From: Sacculina carcini | Taxonomy: Eukaryota > Arthropoda > Thecostraca > Sacculinidae | Length of the DNA: 64,000 bases | Assembly (NCBI GenBank): GCA_916048095.2 | Contig: OU696574.1 | Location: 11,653,087 to 11,717,086, forward strand | Direction of reading: 5' to 3' | In this document: one piece after another, positions 1 to 11,566 of the stretch | Numbering within the stretch: position 1 is the first letter of the stretch | Layout: each line of letters starts with the position of its first letter | The notes under the pieces: model-generated | What the model saw: only the letters and a program-made list of their open reading frames with translations | The model's database searches: none | Told to the model about the DNA's origin: nothing | Position numbers and translations under genes: made by a program

Positions 1-537
1 ACACACTTAGGTAACACTTAGGTAACACTTAGGTAACACTTAGGTAACACTTAGGTAACACTTAGGTAACACTTAGGGTACACTTAGGTAACACTTAGGT
101 AACACTTAGGTAACACTTAGGTAACACTTAGGTAACACTTAGGGCACACTTAGGTAACACTTAGGGCACACTTAGGTAACACTTAGGGCACACTTAGGTA
201 ACACTTAGGGCACACTTAGGTAACACTTAGGTAACACTTAGGGCACACTTAGGTAACACTTAGGGCACACTTAGGTTACACTTAGGGTACATTTAGGTAA
301 CACTTAGGGTACATTTAGGTAACACTTAGGGCACACTTAGGTAACACTTAGGTAACACTTAGGGCACACTTAGGTAACACTTAGGTAACACTTAGGTAAC
401 ACTTAGGTAACACTTAGGTAACACTTAGGTAACACTTAGGTAACACTTAGGTAACACTTAGGGCACACTTAGGGCACACTTAGGTAACACTTAGGGCACA
501 CTTAGGTAACACTTAGGGCACACTTAGGTAACAGTTA

Positions 538-572
538 GGGCACACTTGGGTAACACTTGGGTAACACTTGGG
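538..572 (+). other. Recurrent four-GGG cluster (first of about 60 copies)
   Basis: GTTAG-GGCACA followed by three CTTGG-GTAACA monomers gives GGG-N7-GGG-N8-GGG-N8-GGG on the + strand, the densest G-tract spacing in the array. Copies begin at GTTAG 534, 2954, 3724, 4472, 6210, 7442, 7717, 9807, 10577, 12304, 13514, 13789, 16198, 17507, 17815, 18728, 20301, 20620, 20983, 22886, 23777, 24723, 25031, 25944, 27517, 27836, 28199, 30113, 31004, 32016, 33600, 34227, 37098, 39012, 40596, 41223, 42807, 43137, 43588, 45172, 45799, 47163, 47790, 49374, 49704, 50155, 51750, 52377, 53950, 54280, 55182, 56700, 58031, 58350, 59263, 60979, 61320 and 63399. Another near 37,729 lacks GTTAG but keeps four GGG. 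In copies 22567, 29794 and 35514 the third tract is broken. The loops slightly exceed the strict 1-7 G-quadruplex rule, so folding is uncertain. Confidence 0.75.
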
Positions 573-840
573 TAACACTTAGGTAACACTTAGGTAACAC
601 TTAGGTAACACTTAGGTAACACTTAGGTAACACTTAGGTAACACTTAGGTAACACTTAGGTAACACTTAGGTAACACTTAGGGCACACTTAGGTAACACT
701 TAGGGCACACTTAGGTTACACTTAGGGTACATTTAGGTAACACATAGGGAACATTTAGGTAACACTTAGGGCACACTTAGGTAACACTTAGGTAACACTT
801 AGGTAACACTTAGGTAACACTTAGGGCACACTTAGGTAAC

Positions 841-1090
841 ACTTAGGGCACACTTAGGTAACACTTAGGGCACACTTAGGTAACACTTAGGGCACACTTA
901 GGTAACACTTAGGGCACACTTAGGTAACACTTAAGGCACACTTAGGTAACACTTAGGGCACACTTAGGTAACACTTAGGGCACACTTAGGTAACACTTAG
1001 GGCACACTTAGGTAACACTTAGGGCACACTTAGGTAACACTTAGGGCACACTTAGGTAACACTTAGGGCACACTTAGGTAACACTTAGGG
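841..1090. repeat. 22-bp dimer block (GTAACA/GGCACA alternation), example
   Basis: Here canonical and GGCACA monomers alternate strictly, making a 22-bp repeat. One CTTAA core occurs near 931. Comparable alternating blocks recur in every higher-order unit around the CTTAA landmark and just before GTTAG (for example 3.2-3.4, 8.0-8.3, 14.1-14.3 and 61.6-61.9 kb). They alternate with homogeneous canonical runs of up to about eleven monomers. The dimer is the first tier of the higher-order structure. Confidence 0.85.
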
Positions 1091-2898
1091 CACACTTAGG
1101 ACACACTTAGGGAACACTTAGGACACACTTAGGTAACACTTAGGTAACACTTAGGTAACACTTAGGTAACACTTAGGTAACACTTAGGTAACACTTAGGG
1201 TACACTTAGGTAACACTTAGGGCACACTTAGGTAACACTTAGGGCACACTTAGGTTACACTTAGGGTACATTTAGGTAACACTTAGGGTACATTTAGGTA
1301 ACACTTAGGGCACACTTAGGTAACACTTAGGTAACACTTAGGGCACACTTAGGTAACACTTAGGTAACACTTAGGTAACACTTAGGTAACACTTAGGTAA
1401 CACTTAGGTAACACTTAGGGCACACTTAGGTAACACTTAGGTAACACTTAGGGCACACTTAGGTAACACTTAGGGCACACTTAGGTAACACTTAGGTAAC
1501 ACGTAGGGCACACTTAGGTAACACTTAGGTAACACTTAGGTAACACTTAGGACACACTTAGGGAACACTTAGGACACACTTAGGTAACACTTAGGTAACA
1601 CTTAGGTAACACTTAGGTAACACTTAGGGCACACTTAGGTAACACTTAGGGCACACTTGGGTAACACTTATGGCACACTTAGGACACACTTAGGGAACAC
1701 TTAGGACACACTTAGGTAACACTTAGGTAACACTTAGGTAACACTTAGGTAACACTTAGGTAACACTTAGGGCACACTTAGGTAACACTTAGGTAACACT
1801 TAGGGCACACTTAGGTAACACTTAGGGCACACTTAGGTAACACTTAGGTAACACGTAGGGCACACTTAGGTAACACTTAGGTAACACTTAGGTAACACTT
1901 AGGACACACTTAGGGAACACTTAGGACACACTTAGGTAACACTTAGGTAACACTTAGGTAACACTTAGGGCACACTTAGGTAACACTTAGGGCACACTTA
2001 GGTAACACTTAGGGCACACTTAGGTAACACTTAGGGCACACTTAGGTAACACTTAGGGCACACTTAGGTAACACTTAAGGCACACTTAGGTAACACTTAG
2101 GGCACACTTAGGTAACACTTAGGGCACACTTAGGTAACACTTAGGGCACACTTAGGACACACTTAGGGAACACTTAGGACACACTTAGGTAACACTTAGG
2201 TAACACTTAGGTAACACTTAGGTAACACTTAGGTAACACTTAGGTAACACTTAGGGTACACTTAGGTAACACTTAGGGCACACTTAGGTAACACTTAGGG
2301 CACACTTAGGTTACACTTGGGGTACATTTAGGTAACACTTAGGGTACATTTAGGTAACACTTAGGGCACACTTAGGTAACACTTAGGTAACACTTAGGGC
2401 ACACTTAGGTAACACTTAGGTAACACTTAGGTAACACTTAGGTAACACTTAGGTAACACTTAGGTAACACTTAGGGCACACTTAGGTAACACTTAGGTAA
2501 CACTTAGGGCACACTTAGGTAACACTTAGGGCACACTTAGGTAACACTTAGGTAACACTTAGGTAACACGTAGGGCACACTTAGGTAACACTTAGGTAAC
2601 ACTTAGGTAACACTTAGGACACACTTAGGGAACACTTAGGACACACTTAGGTAACACTTAGGTAACACTTAGGTAACACTTAGGTAACACTTAGGGCACA
2701 CTTAGGTAACACTTAGGGCACACTTGGGTAACACTTATGGCACACTTAGGTAACACTTAGGGCACACTTAGGTAACACTTAGGTAACACTTAGGTAACAC
2801 TTAGGTAACACTTAGGTAACACTTAGGGCACACTTAGGTAACACTTAGGGCACACTTAGGTAACACTTAGGGCACACTTAGGTAACACTTAGGGCACA

Positions 2899-2908
2899 CT
2901 TACGTAAC
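2899..2908. other. TTACGTAA palindrome at CTTAC landmark (first of 23)
   Basis: CTTAC followed by GTAACA creates the perfect 8-bp palindrome TTACGTAA. It occurs at CTTAC 2899, 9774, 15846, 18673, 20928, 23722, 25889, 28144, 30949, 31961, 34172, 35459, 37714, 38957, 41168, 43533, 45744, 47735, 50100, 52322, 55127, 59208 and 63344. The T landmark gives the one-base relative TTATGTAA at 17 places. Both fit TTAYGTAA, the core known for PAR-bZIP proteins and, more loosely, C/EBP. The sequence gives no proof of binding; 8-bp matches in a large array can be fortuitous. Confidence 0.6.
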
Positions 2909-3009
2909 ACTTAGGGCACACTTAGGTAACACTTAGGGCACACTTAGGTAACAGTTAGGGCACACTTGGGTAACACTTGGGTAACACTTGGGTAACACTT
3001 AGGTAACAC

Positions 3010-4590
3010 TTAGGTAACACTTAGGTAACACTTAGGTAACACTTAGGTAACACTTAGGTAACACTTAGGTAACACTTAGGTAACACTTAGGGCACACTTA
3101 GGTAACACTTAGGGCACACTTAGGTTACACTTAGGGTACATTTAGGTAACACATAGGGTACATTTAGGTAACACTTAGGGCACACTTAGGTAACACTTAG
3201 GTAACACTTAGGTAACACTTAGGTAACACTTAGGGCACACTTAGGTAACACTTAGGGCACACTTAGGTAACACTTAGGGCACACTTAGGTAACACTTAGG
3301 GCACACTTAGGTAACACTTAGGGCACACTTAGGTAACACTTAAGGCACACTTAGGTAACACTTAGGGCACACTTAGGTAACACTTAGGGCACACTTAGGT
3401 AACACTTAGGGCACACTTAGGTAACACTTAGGGAACACTTAGGACACACTTAGGTAACACTTAGGGTACACTTAGGGTACACTTAGGTAACACTTAGGGC
3501 ACACTTAGGTAACACTTAGGGCACACTTAGGTTACACTTAGGGTACATTTAGGTAACACTTAGGGCACACTTAGGTTACACTTAGGGTACATTTAGGTAA
3601 CACATAGGGTACATTTAGGTAACACTTAAGGCACACTTAGGTAACACTTAGGTAACACTTAGGTAACACTTAGGTAACACTTAGGGCACACTTAGGTAAC
3701 ACTTAGGGCACACTTAGGTAACAGTTAGGGCACACTTGGGTAACACTTGGGTAACACTTGGGTAACACTTAGGTAACACTTAGGTAACACTTAGGTAACA
3801 CTTAGGTAACACTTAGGTAACACTTAGGTAACACTTAGGGCACACTTAGGTAACACTTAGGGCACACTTAGGTTACACTTAGGGTACATTTAGGTAACAC
3901 ATAGGGTACATTTAGGTAACACTTAGGGCACACTTAGGTAACACTTAGGTAACACTTAGGTAACACTTAGGTAACACTTAGGGCACACTTAGGTAACACT
4001 TAGGGCACACTTAGGTAACACTTAGGGCACACTTAGGTAACACTTAGGGCACACTTAGGTAACACTTAGGGCACACTTAGGTAACACTTAAGGCACACTT
4101 AGGTAACACTTAGGGCACACTTAGGTAACACTTAGGGCACACTTAGGTAACACTTAGGGCACACTTAGGTAACACTTAGGGAACACTTAGGACACACTTA
4201 GGTAACACTTAGGGTACACTTAGGGTACACTTAGGTAACACTTAGGGCACACTTAGGTAACACTTAGGGCACACTTAGGTTACACTTAGGGTACATTTAG
4301 GTAACACTTAGGGCACACTTAGGTTACACTTAGGGTACATTTAGGTAACACATAGGGTACATTTAGGTAACACTTAGGGCACACTTAGGTAACACTTAGG
4401 TAACACTTAGGTAACACTTAGGTAACACTTAGGGCACACTTAGGTAACACTTAGGGCACACTTAGGTAACAGTTAGGGCACACTTGGGTAACACTTGGGT
4501 AACACTTGGGTAACACTTAGGTAACACTTAGGTAACACTTAGGTAACACTTAGGTAACACTTAGGTAACACTTAGGTAACACTTAGGTAA
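3010..4590. repeat. 748-bp (68-monomer) tandem duplication
   Basis: The landmarks repeat exactly 748 bp apart: CATAG 3152 and 3900, CTTAA 3339 and 4087, GGAACA 3432 and 4180, GTTAG 3724 and 4472, last CTTGG 3757 and 4505. The copies are almost identical by eye. One visible difference is CTTAA at about 3629 where the second copy has CTTAG. On the left the match ends in the canonical run after the CTTGG triplet (9 monomers at 2998-3086, 7 in the next copy). On the right it ends just before ATTAG at 4604 (8 monomers). Both ends thus lie in homogeneous GTAACACTTAG runs, as expected for unequal exchange. Confidence 0.8.
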
Positions 4591-4603
4591 CACTTAGGGC
4601 ACA

Positions 4604-7600
4604 ATTAGGTTACACTTAGGGCACACTTAGGTAACACTTAGGGTTCATTTAGGTAACACTTAGGGCACACTTAGGTAACACTTAGGTAACACTTAGGTAA
4701 CACTTAGGTAACACTTAGGTAACACTTAGGTAACACTTAGGTAACACTTAGGGCACACTTAGGTAACACTTAGGGCACACTTAGGTAACACTTAGGTAAC
4801 ACGTAGGGCACACTTAGGTAACACTTAGGGTACATTTAGGTAACACTTAGGGTACATTTAGGTAACACTTAGGGCACACTTAGGTAACACTTAGGTAACA
4901 CTTAGGGCACACTTAGGTAACACTTAGGTAACACTTAGGTAACACTTAGGGCACACTTAGGTAACACTTAGGGCACACTTAGGTAACACTTAGGGCACAC
5001 TTAGGTAACACTTAGGGCACACTTAGGTAACACTTAGGGCACACTTAGGTAACACTTAGGGCACACTTAGGACACACTTAGGGAACACTTAGGACACACT
5101 TAGGTAACACTTAGGTAACACTTAGGTAACACTTAGGTAACACTTAGGTAACACTTAGGTAACACTTAGGGTACACTTAGGTAACACTTAGGGCACACTT
5201 AGGTAACACTTAGGGCACACTTAGGTTACACTTAGGGTACATTTAGGTAACACTTAGGGTACATTTAGGTAACACTTAGGGCACACTTAGGTAACACTTA
5301 GGTAACACTTAGGGCACACTTAGGTAACACTTAGGTAACACTTAGGTAACACTTAGGTAACACTTAGGTAACACTTAGGTAACACTTAGGGCACACTTAG
5401 GTAACACTTAGGTAACACTTAGGGCACACTTAGGTAACACTTAGGGCACACTTAGGTAACACTTAGGTAACACGTAGGGCACACTTAGGTAACACTTAGG
5501 TAACACTTAGGTAACACTTAGGACACACTTAGGGAACACTTAGGACACACTTAGGTAACACTTAGGTAACACTTAGGTAACACTTAGGTAACACTTAGGG
5601 CACACTTAGGTAACACTTAGGGCACACTTGGGTAACACTTATGGCACACTTAGGACACACTTAGGGAACACTTAGGACACACTTAGGTAACACTTAGGTA
5701 ACACTTAGGTAACACTTAGGTAACACTTAGGTAACACTTAGGGCACACTTAGGTAACACTTAGGTAACACTTAGGGCACACTTAGGTAACACTTAGGGCA
5801 CACTTAGGTAACACTTAGGTAACACGTAGGGCACACTTAGGTAACACTTAGGTAACACTTAGGTAACACTTAGGACACACTTAGGGAACACTTAGGACAC
5901 ACTTAGGTAACACTTAGGTAACACTTAGGTAACACTTAGGTAACACTTAGGGCACACTTAGGTAACACTTAGGGCACACTTGGGTAACACTTATGGCACA
6001 CTTAGGTAACACTTAGGGCACACTTAGGTAACACTTAGGTAACACTTAGGTAACACTTAGGTAACACTTAGGTAACACTTAGGGCACACTTAGGTAACAC
6101 TTAGGGCACACTTAGGTAACACTTAGGGCACACTTAGGTAACACTTAGGGCACACTTAGGTAACACTTAGGGCACACTTAGGTAACACTTAGGGCACACT
6201 TAGGTAACAGTTAGGGCACACTTGGGTAACACTTGGGTAACACTTGGGTAACACTTAGGTAACACTTAGGTAACACTTAGGTAACACTTAGGGCACACTT
6301 AGGACACACTTAGGTAACACTTAGGTAACACTTAGGTAACACTTAGGTAACACTTAGGTAACACTTAGGTAACACTTAGGTAACACTTAGGTAACACTTA
6401 GGGCACACTTAGGTAACACTTAGGGCACACTTAGGTAACACTTAGGGTACATTTAGGTAACACTTAGGGTACATTTAGGTAACACTTAGGGCACACTTAG
6501 GTAACACTTAGGTAACACTTAGGGCACACTTAGGTAACACTTAGGTAACACTTAGGTAACACTTAGGTAACACTTAGGTAACACTTAGGTAACACTTAGG
6601 GCACACTTAGGTAACACTTAGGTAACACTTAGGGCACACTTAGGTAACACTTAGGGCACACTTAGGTAACACTTAGGTAACACGTAGGGCACACTTAGGT
6701 AACACTTAGGTAACACTTAGGTAACACTTAGGACACACTTAGGGAACACTTAGGACACACTTAGGTAACACTTAGGTAACACTTAGGTAACACTTAGGTA
6801 ACACTTAGGGCACACTTAGGTAACACTTAGGGCACACTTGGGTAACACTTATGGCACACTTAGGACACACTTAGGGAACACTTAGGACACACTTAGGTAA
6901 CACTTAGGTAACACTTAGGTAACACTTAGGTAACACTTAGGTAACACTTAGGGCACACTTAGGTAACACTTAGGTAACACTTAGGGCACACTTAGGTAAC
7001 ACTTAGGGCACACTTAGGTAACACTTAGGTAACACTTAGGGCACACTTAGGTAACACTTAGGTAACACTTAGGTAACACTTAGGACACACTTAGGGAACA
7101 CTTAGGACACACTTAGGTAACACTTAGGTAACACTTAGGTAACACTTAGGTAACACTTAGGGCACACTTAGGTAACACTTAGGGCACACTTGGGTAACAC
7201 TTATGGCACACTTAGGTAACACTTAGGGCACACTTAGGTAACACTTAGGTAACACTTAGGTAACACTTAGGTAACACTTAGGTAACACTTAGGGCACACT
7301 TAGGTAACACTTAGGGCACACTTAGGTAACACTTAGGGCACACTTAGGTAACACTTAGGGCACACTTAGGTAACACTTAGGGCACACTTAGGTAACACTT
7401 AGGGCACACTTAGGTAACACTTAGGGCACACTTAGGTAACAGTTAGGGCACACTTGGGTAACACTTGGGTAACACTTGGGTAACACTTAGGTAACACTTA
7501 GGTAACACTTAGGTAACACTTAGGGCACACTTAGGTAACACTTAGGTAACACTTAGGTAACACTTAGGTAACACTTAGGTAACACTTAGGGCACACTTAG

Positions 7601-10600
7601 GTAACACTTAGGGCACACTTAGGTAACACTTAGGGCACACTTAGGTAACACTTAGGGCACACTTAGGTAACACTTAGGGCACACTTAGGTAACACTTAGG
7701 GCACACTTAGGTAACAGTTAGGGCACACTTGGGTAACACTTGGGTAACACTTGGGTAACACTTAGGTAACACTTAGGTAACACTTAGGTAACACTTAGGT
7801 AACACTTAGGTAACACTTAGGTAACACTTAGGTAACACTTAGGTAACACTTAGGGCACACTTAGGTAACACTTAGGGCACACTTAGGTTACACTTAGGGT
7901 ACATTTAGGTAACACATAGGGAACATTTAGGTAACACTTAGGGCACACTTAGGTAACACTTAGGTAACACTTAGGTAACACTTAGGTAACACTTAGGGCA
8001 CACTTAGGTAACACTTAGGGCACACTTAGGTAACACTTAGGGCACACTTAGGTAACACTTAGGGCACACTTAGGTAACACTTAGGGCACACTTAGGTAAC
8101 ACTTAAGGCACACTTAGGTAACACTTAGGGCACACTTAGGTAACACTTAGGGCACACTTAGGTAACACTTAGGGCACACTTAGGTAACACTTAGGGCACA
8201 CTTAGGTAACACTTAGGGCACACTTAGGTAACACTTAGGGCACACTTAGGTAACACTTAGGGCACACTTAGGACACACTTAGGGAACACTTAGGACACAC
8301 TTAGGTAACACTTAGGTAACACTTAGGTAACACTTAGGTAACACTTAGGTAACACTTAGGTAACACTTAGGGTACACTTAGGTAACACTTAGGGCACACT
8401 TAGGTAACACTTAGGGCACACTTAGGTTACACTTAGGGTACATTTAGGTAACACTTAGGGTACATTTAGGTAACACTTAGGGCACACTTAGGTAACACTT
8501 AGGTAACACTTAGGGCACACTTAGGTAACACTTAGGTAACACTTAGGTAACACTTAGGTAACACTTAGGTAACACTTAGGTAACACTTAGGGCACACTTA
8601 GGTAACACTTAGGTAACACTTAGGGCGCACTTAGGTAACACTTAGGGCACACTTAGGTAACACTTAGGTAACACGTAGGGCACACTTAGGTAACACTTAG
8701 GTAACACTTAGGTAACACTTAGGACACACTTAGGGAACACTTAGGACACACTTAGGTAACACTTAGGTAACACTTAGGTAACACTTAGGTAACACTTAGG
8801 GCACACTTAGGTAACACTTAGGGCACACTTAGGTAACACTTAGGGCACACTTAGGTAACACTTAAGGCACACTTAGGTAACACTTAGGGCACACTTAGGT
8901 AACACTTAGGGCACACTTAGGTAACACTTAGGGCACACTTAGGTAACACTTAGGGCACACTTAGGTAACACTTAGGGCACACTTAGGTAACACTTAGGGC
9001 ACACTTAGGTAACACTTAGGGCACACTTAGGACACACTTAGGGAACACTTAGGACACACTTAGGTAACACTTAGGTAACACTTAGGTAACACTTAGGTAA
9101 CACTTAGGTAACACTTAGGTAACACTTAGGGTACACTTAGGTAACACTTAGGGCACACTTAGGTAACACTTAGGGCACACTTAGGTTACACTTGGGGTAC
9201 ATTTAGGTAACACTTAGGGTACATTTAGGTAACACTTAGGGCACACTTAGGTAACACTTAGGTAACACTTAGGGCACACTTAGGTAACACTTAGGTAACA
9301 CTTAGGTAACACTTAGGTAACACTTAGGTAACACTTAGGTAACACTTAGGGCACACTTAGGTAACACTTAGGTAACACTTAGGGCACACTTAGGTAACAC
9401 TTAGGGCACACTTAGGTAACACTTAGGTAACACTTAGGTAACACGTAGGGCACACTTAGGTAACACTTAGGTAACACTTAGGTAACACTTAGGACACACT
9501 TAGGGAACACTTAGGACACACTTAGGTAACACTTAGGTAACACTTAGGTAACACTTAGGTAACACTTAGGGCACACTTAGGTAACACTTAGGGCACACTT
9601 GGGTAACACTTATGGCACACTTAGGTAACACTTAGGGCACACTTAGGTAACACTTAGGTAACACTTAGGTAACACTTAGGTAACACTTAGGTAACACTTA
9701 GGGCACACTTAGGTAACACTTAGGGCACACTTAGGTAACACTTAGGGCACACTTAGGTAACACTTAGGGCACACTTACGTAACACTTAGGGCACACTTAG
9801 GTAACAGTTAGGGCACACTTGGGTAACACTTGGGTAACACTTGGGTAACACTTAGGTAACACTTAGGTAACACTTAGGTAACACTTAGGTAACACTTAGG
9901 TAACACTTAGGTAACACTTAGGTAACACTTAGGTAACACTTAGGGCACACTTAGGTAACACTTAGGGCACACTTAGGTTACACTTAGGGTACATTTAGGT
10001 AACACATAGGGTACATTTAGGTAACACTTAGGGCACACTTAGGTAACACTTAGGTAACACTTAGGTAACACTTAGGTAACACTTAGGGCACACTTAGGTA
10101 ACACTTAGGGCACACTTAGGTAACACTTAGGGCACACTTAGGTAACACTTAGGGCACACTTAGGTAACACTTAGGGCACACTTAGGTAACACTTAAGGCA
10201 CACTTAGGTAACACTTAGGGCACACTTAGGTAACACTTAGGGCACACTTAGGTAACACTTAGGGCACACTTAGGTAACACTTAGGGAACACTTAGGACAC
10301 ACTTAGGTAACACTTAGGGTACACTTAGGGTACACTTAGGTAACACTTAGGGCACACTTAGGTAACACTTAGGGCACACTTAGGTAACACTTAGGGTACA
10401 TTTAGGTAACACTTAGGGCACACTTAGGTTACACTTAGGGTACATTTAGGTAACACATAGGGTACATTTAGGTAACACTTAGGGCACACTTAGGTAACAC
10501 TTAGGTAACACTTAGGTAACACTTAGGTAACACTTAGGGCACACTTAGGTAACACTTAGGGCACACTTAGGTAACAGTTAGGGCACACTTGGGTAACACT

Positions 10601-10708
10601 TGGGTAACACTTGGGTAACACTTAGGTAACACTTAGGTAACACTTAGGTAACACTTAGGTAACACTTAGGTAACACTTAGGTAACACTTAGGTAACACTT
10701 AGGGCACA
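4604..10708. repeat. Family A higher-order unit, copy 1 (6,105 bp)
   Basis: The unit runs from one ATTAG landmark (4604) to the next (10709), 555 monomers. Landmarks in order are ATTAG, a GGTTCA-TTTAG monomer, CGTAG 4802, GGTACA-TTTAG pairs, CGTAG 5473 and 5825, GTTAG 6210, CGTAG 6683, GTTAG 7442 and 7717, CATAG-GGAACA near 7914, CTTAA near 8105, CGTAG 8674 and 9444, CTTAC 9774, GTTAG 9807, CATAG near 10012, CTTAA near 10196, GGAACA 10285 and GTTAG 10577. Copy 2 repeats this order at an offset of 6,094 bp up to about 13.1 kb and 6,072 bp after that. Position 7035 has CTTAG where its counterparts at 5825, 11919 and 13129 have CGTAG, so this copy has lost or never had that variant. Confidence 0.82.
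5473..7892. repeat. 1,210-bp tandem inside family A copy 1
   Basis: CGTAG at 5473 and 6683 lie 1,210 bp (110 monomers) apart. The second CGTAG of each pair corresponds at 5825 and 7035, where the latter is reverted to CTTAG. GTTAG follows at 6210 and 7442, an offset of 1,232, so the second copy is two monomers longer there. Each copy contains GACACA-GGAACA-GACACA, CTTAT-GGCACA, a second such pair and the CTTGG triplet. The right edge is approximate. The equivalent tandem in family A copy 2 begins at 11567. Confidence 0.75.
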
Positions 10709-11566
10709 ATTAGGTTACACTTAGGGCACACTTAGGTAACACTTAGGGTTCATTTAGGTAACACTTAGGGCACACTTAGGTAACACTTAGGTAACACTTA
10801 GGTAACACTTAGGTAACACTTAGGTAACACTTAGGTAACACTTAGGGCACACTTAGGTAACACTTAGGGCACACTTAGGTAACACTTAGGTAACACGTAG
10901 GGCACACTTAGGTAACACTTAGGGTACATTTAGGTAACACTTAGGGTACATTTAGGTAACACTTAGGGCACACTTAGGTAACACTTAGGTAACACTTAGG
11001 GCACACTTAGGTAACACTTAGGTAACACTTAGGTAACACTTAGGGCACACTTAGGTAACACTTAGGGCACACTTAGGTAACACTTAGGGCACACTTAGGT
11101 AACACTTAGGGCACACTTAGGTAACACTTAGGGCACACTTAGGTAACACTTAGGGCACACTTAGGACACACTTAGGGAACACTTAGGACACACTTAGGTA
11201 ACACTTAGGTAACACTTAGGTAACACTTAGGTAACACTTAGGTAACACTTAGGTAACACTTAGGGTACACTTAGGTAACACTTAGGGCACACTTAGGTAA
11301 CACTTAGGGCACACTTAGGTTACACTTAGGGTACATTTAGGTAACACTTAGGGTACATTTAGGTAACACTTAGGGCACACTTAGGTAACACTTAGGTAAC
11401 ACTTAGGGCACACTTAGGTAACACTTAGGTAACACTTAGGTAACACTTAGGTAACACTTAGGTAACACTTAGGTAACACTTAGGGCACACTTAGGTAACA
11501 CTTAGGTAACACTTAGGGCACACTTAGGTAACACTTAGGGCACACTTAGGTAACACTTAGGTAACA

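Larger units (their letters stand above)
1..4603. repeat. Incomplete family A unit with internal tandem duplication
   Basis: Landmark order matches the second half of the ~6-kb A unit. GTTAG with three CTTGG lies at 534, CATAG-GGAACA near 742, CTTAA near 931, and then paired GACACA/GGAACA blocks with CGTAG at 1502, 1854 and 2569. CTTAC is at 2899 and GTTAG at 2954. CGTAG 2569 aligns with 9444 and 15516, because all three have the same extra GTAACA monomer in front. The spacing 1502-1854 (352 bp) recurs at 5473-5825, 11567-11919, 12777-13129 and 60242-60594. The unit is cut by the window start, so its full length is unknown. It is longer than its relatives at the end because of the 748-bp tandem at 3.0-4.6 kb. 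Confidence 0.75.

Noticed and set aside
5634..5650. CTTAT-GGCACA as another T landmark
   Set aside because: Here CTTAT is followed by GGCACA, preceded by CTTGG, and found in families A, L and S. T has CTTAT followed by GTAACA after two TTTAG monomers. They are separate landmarks.
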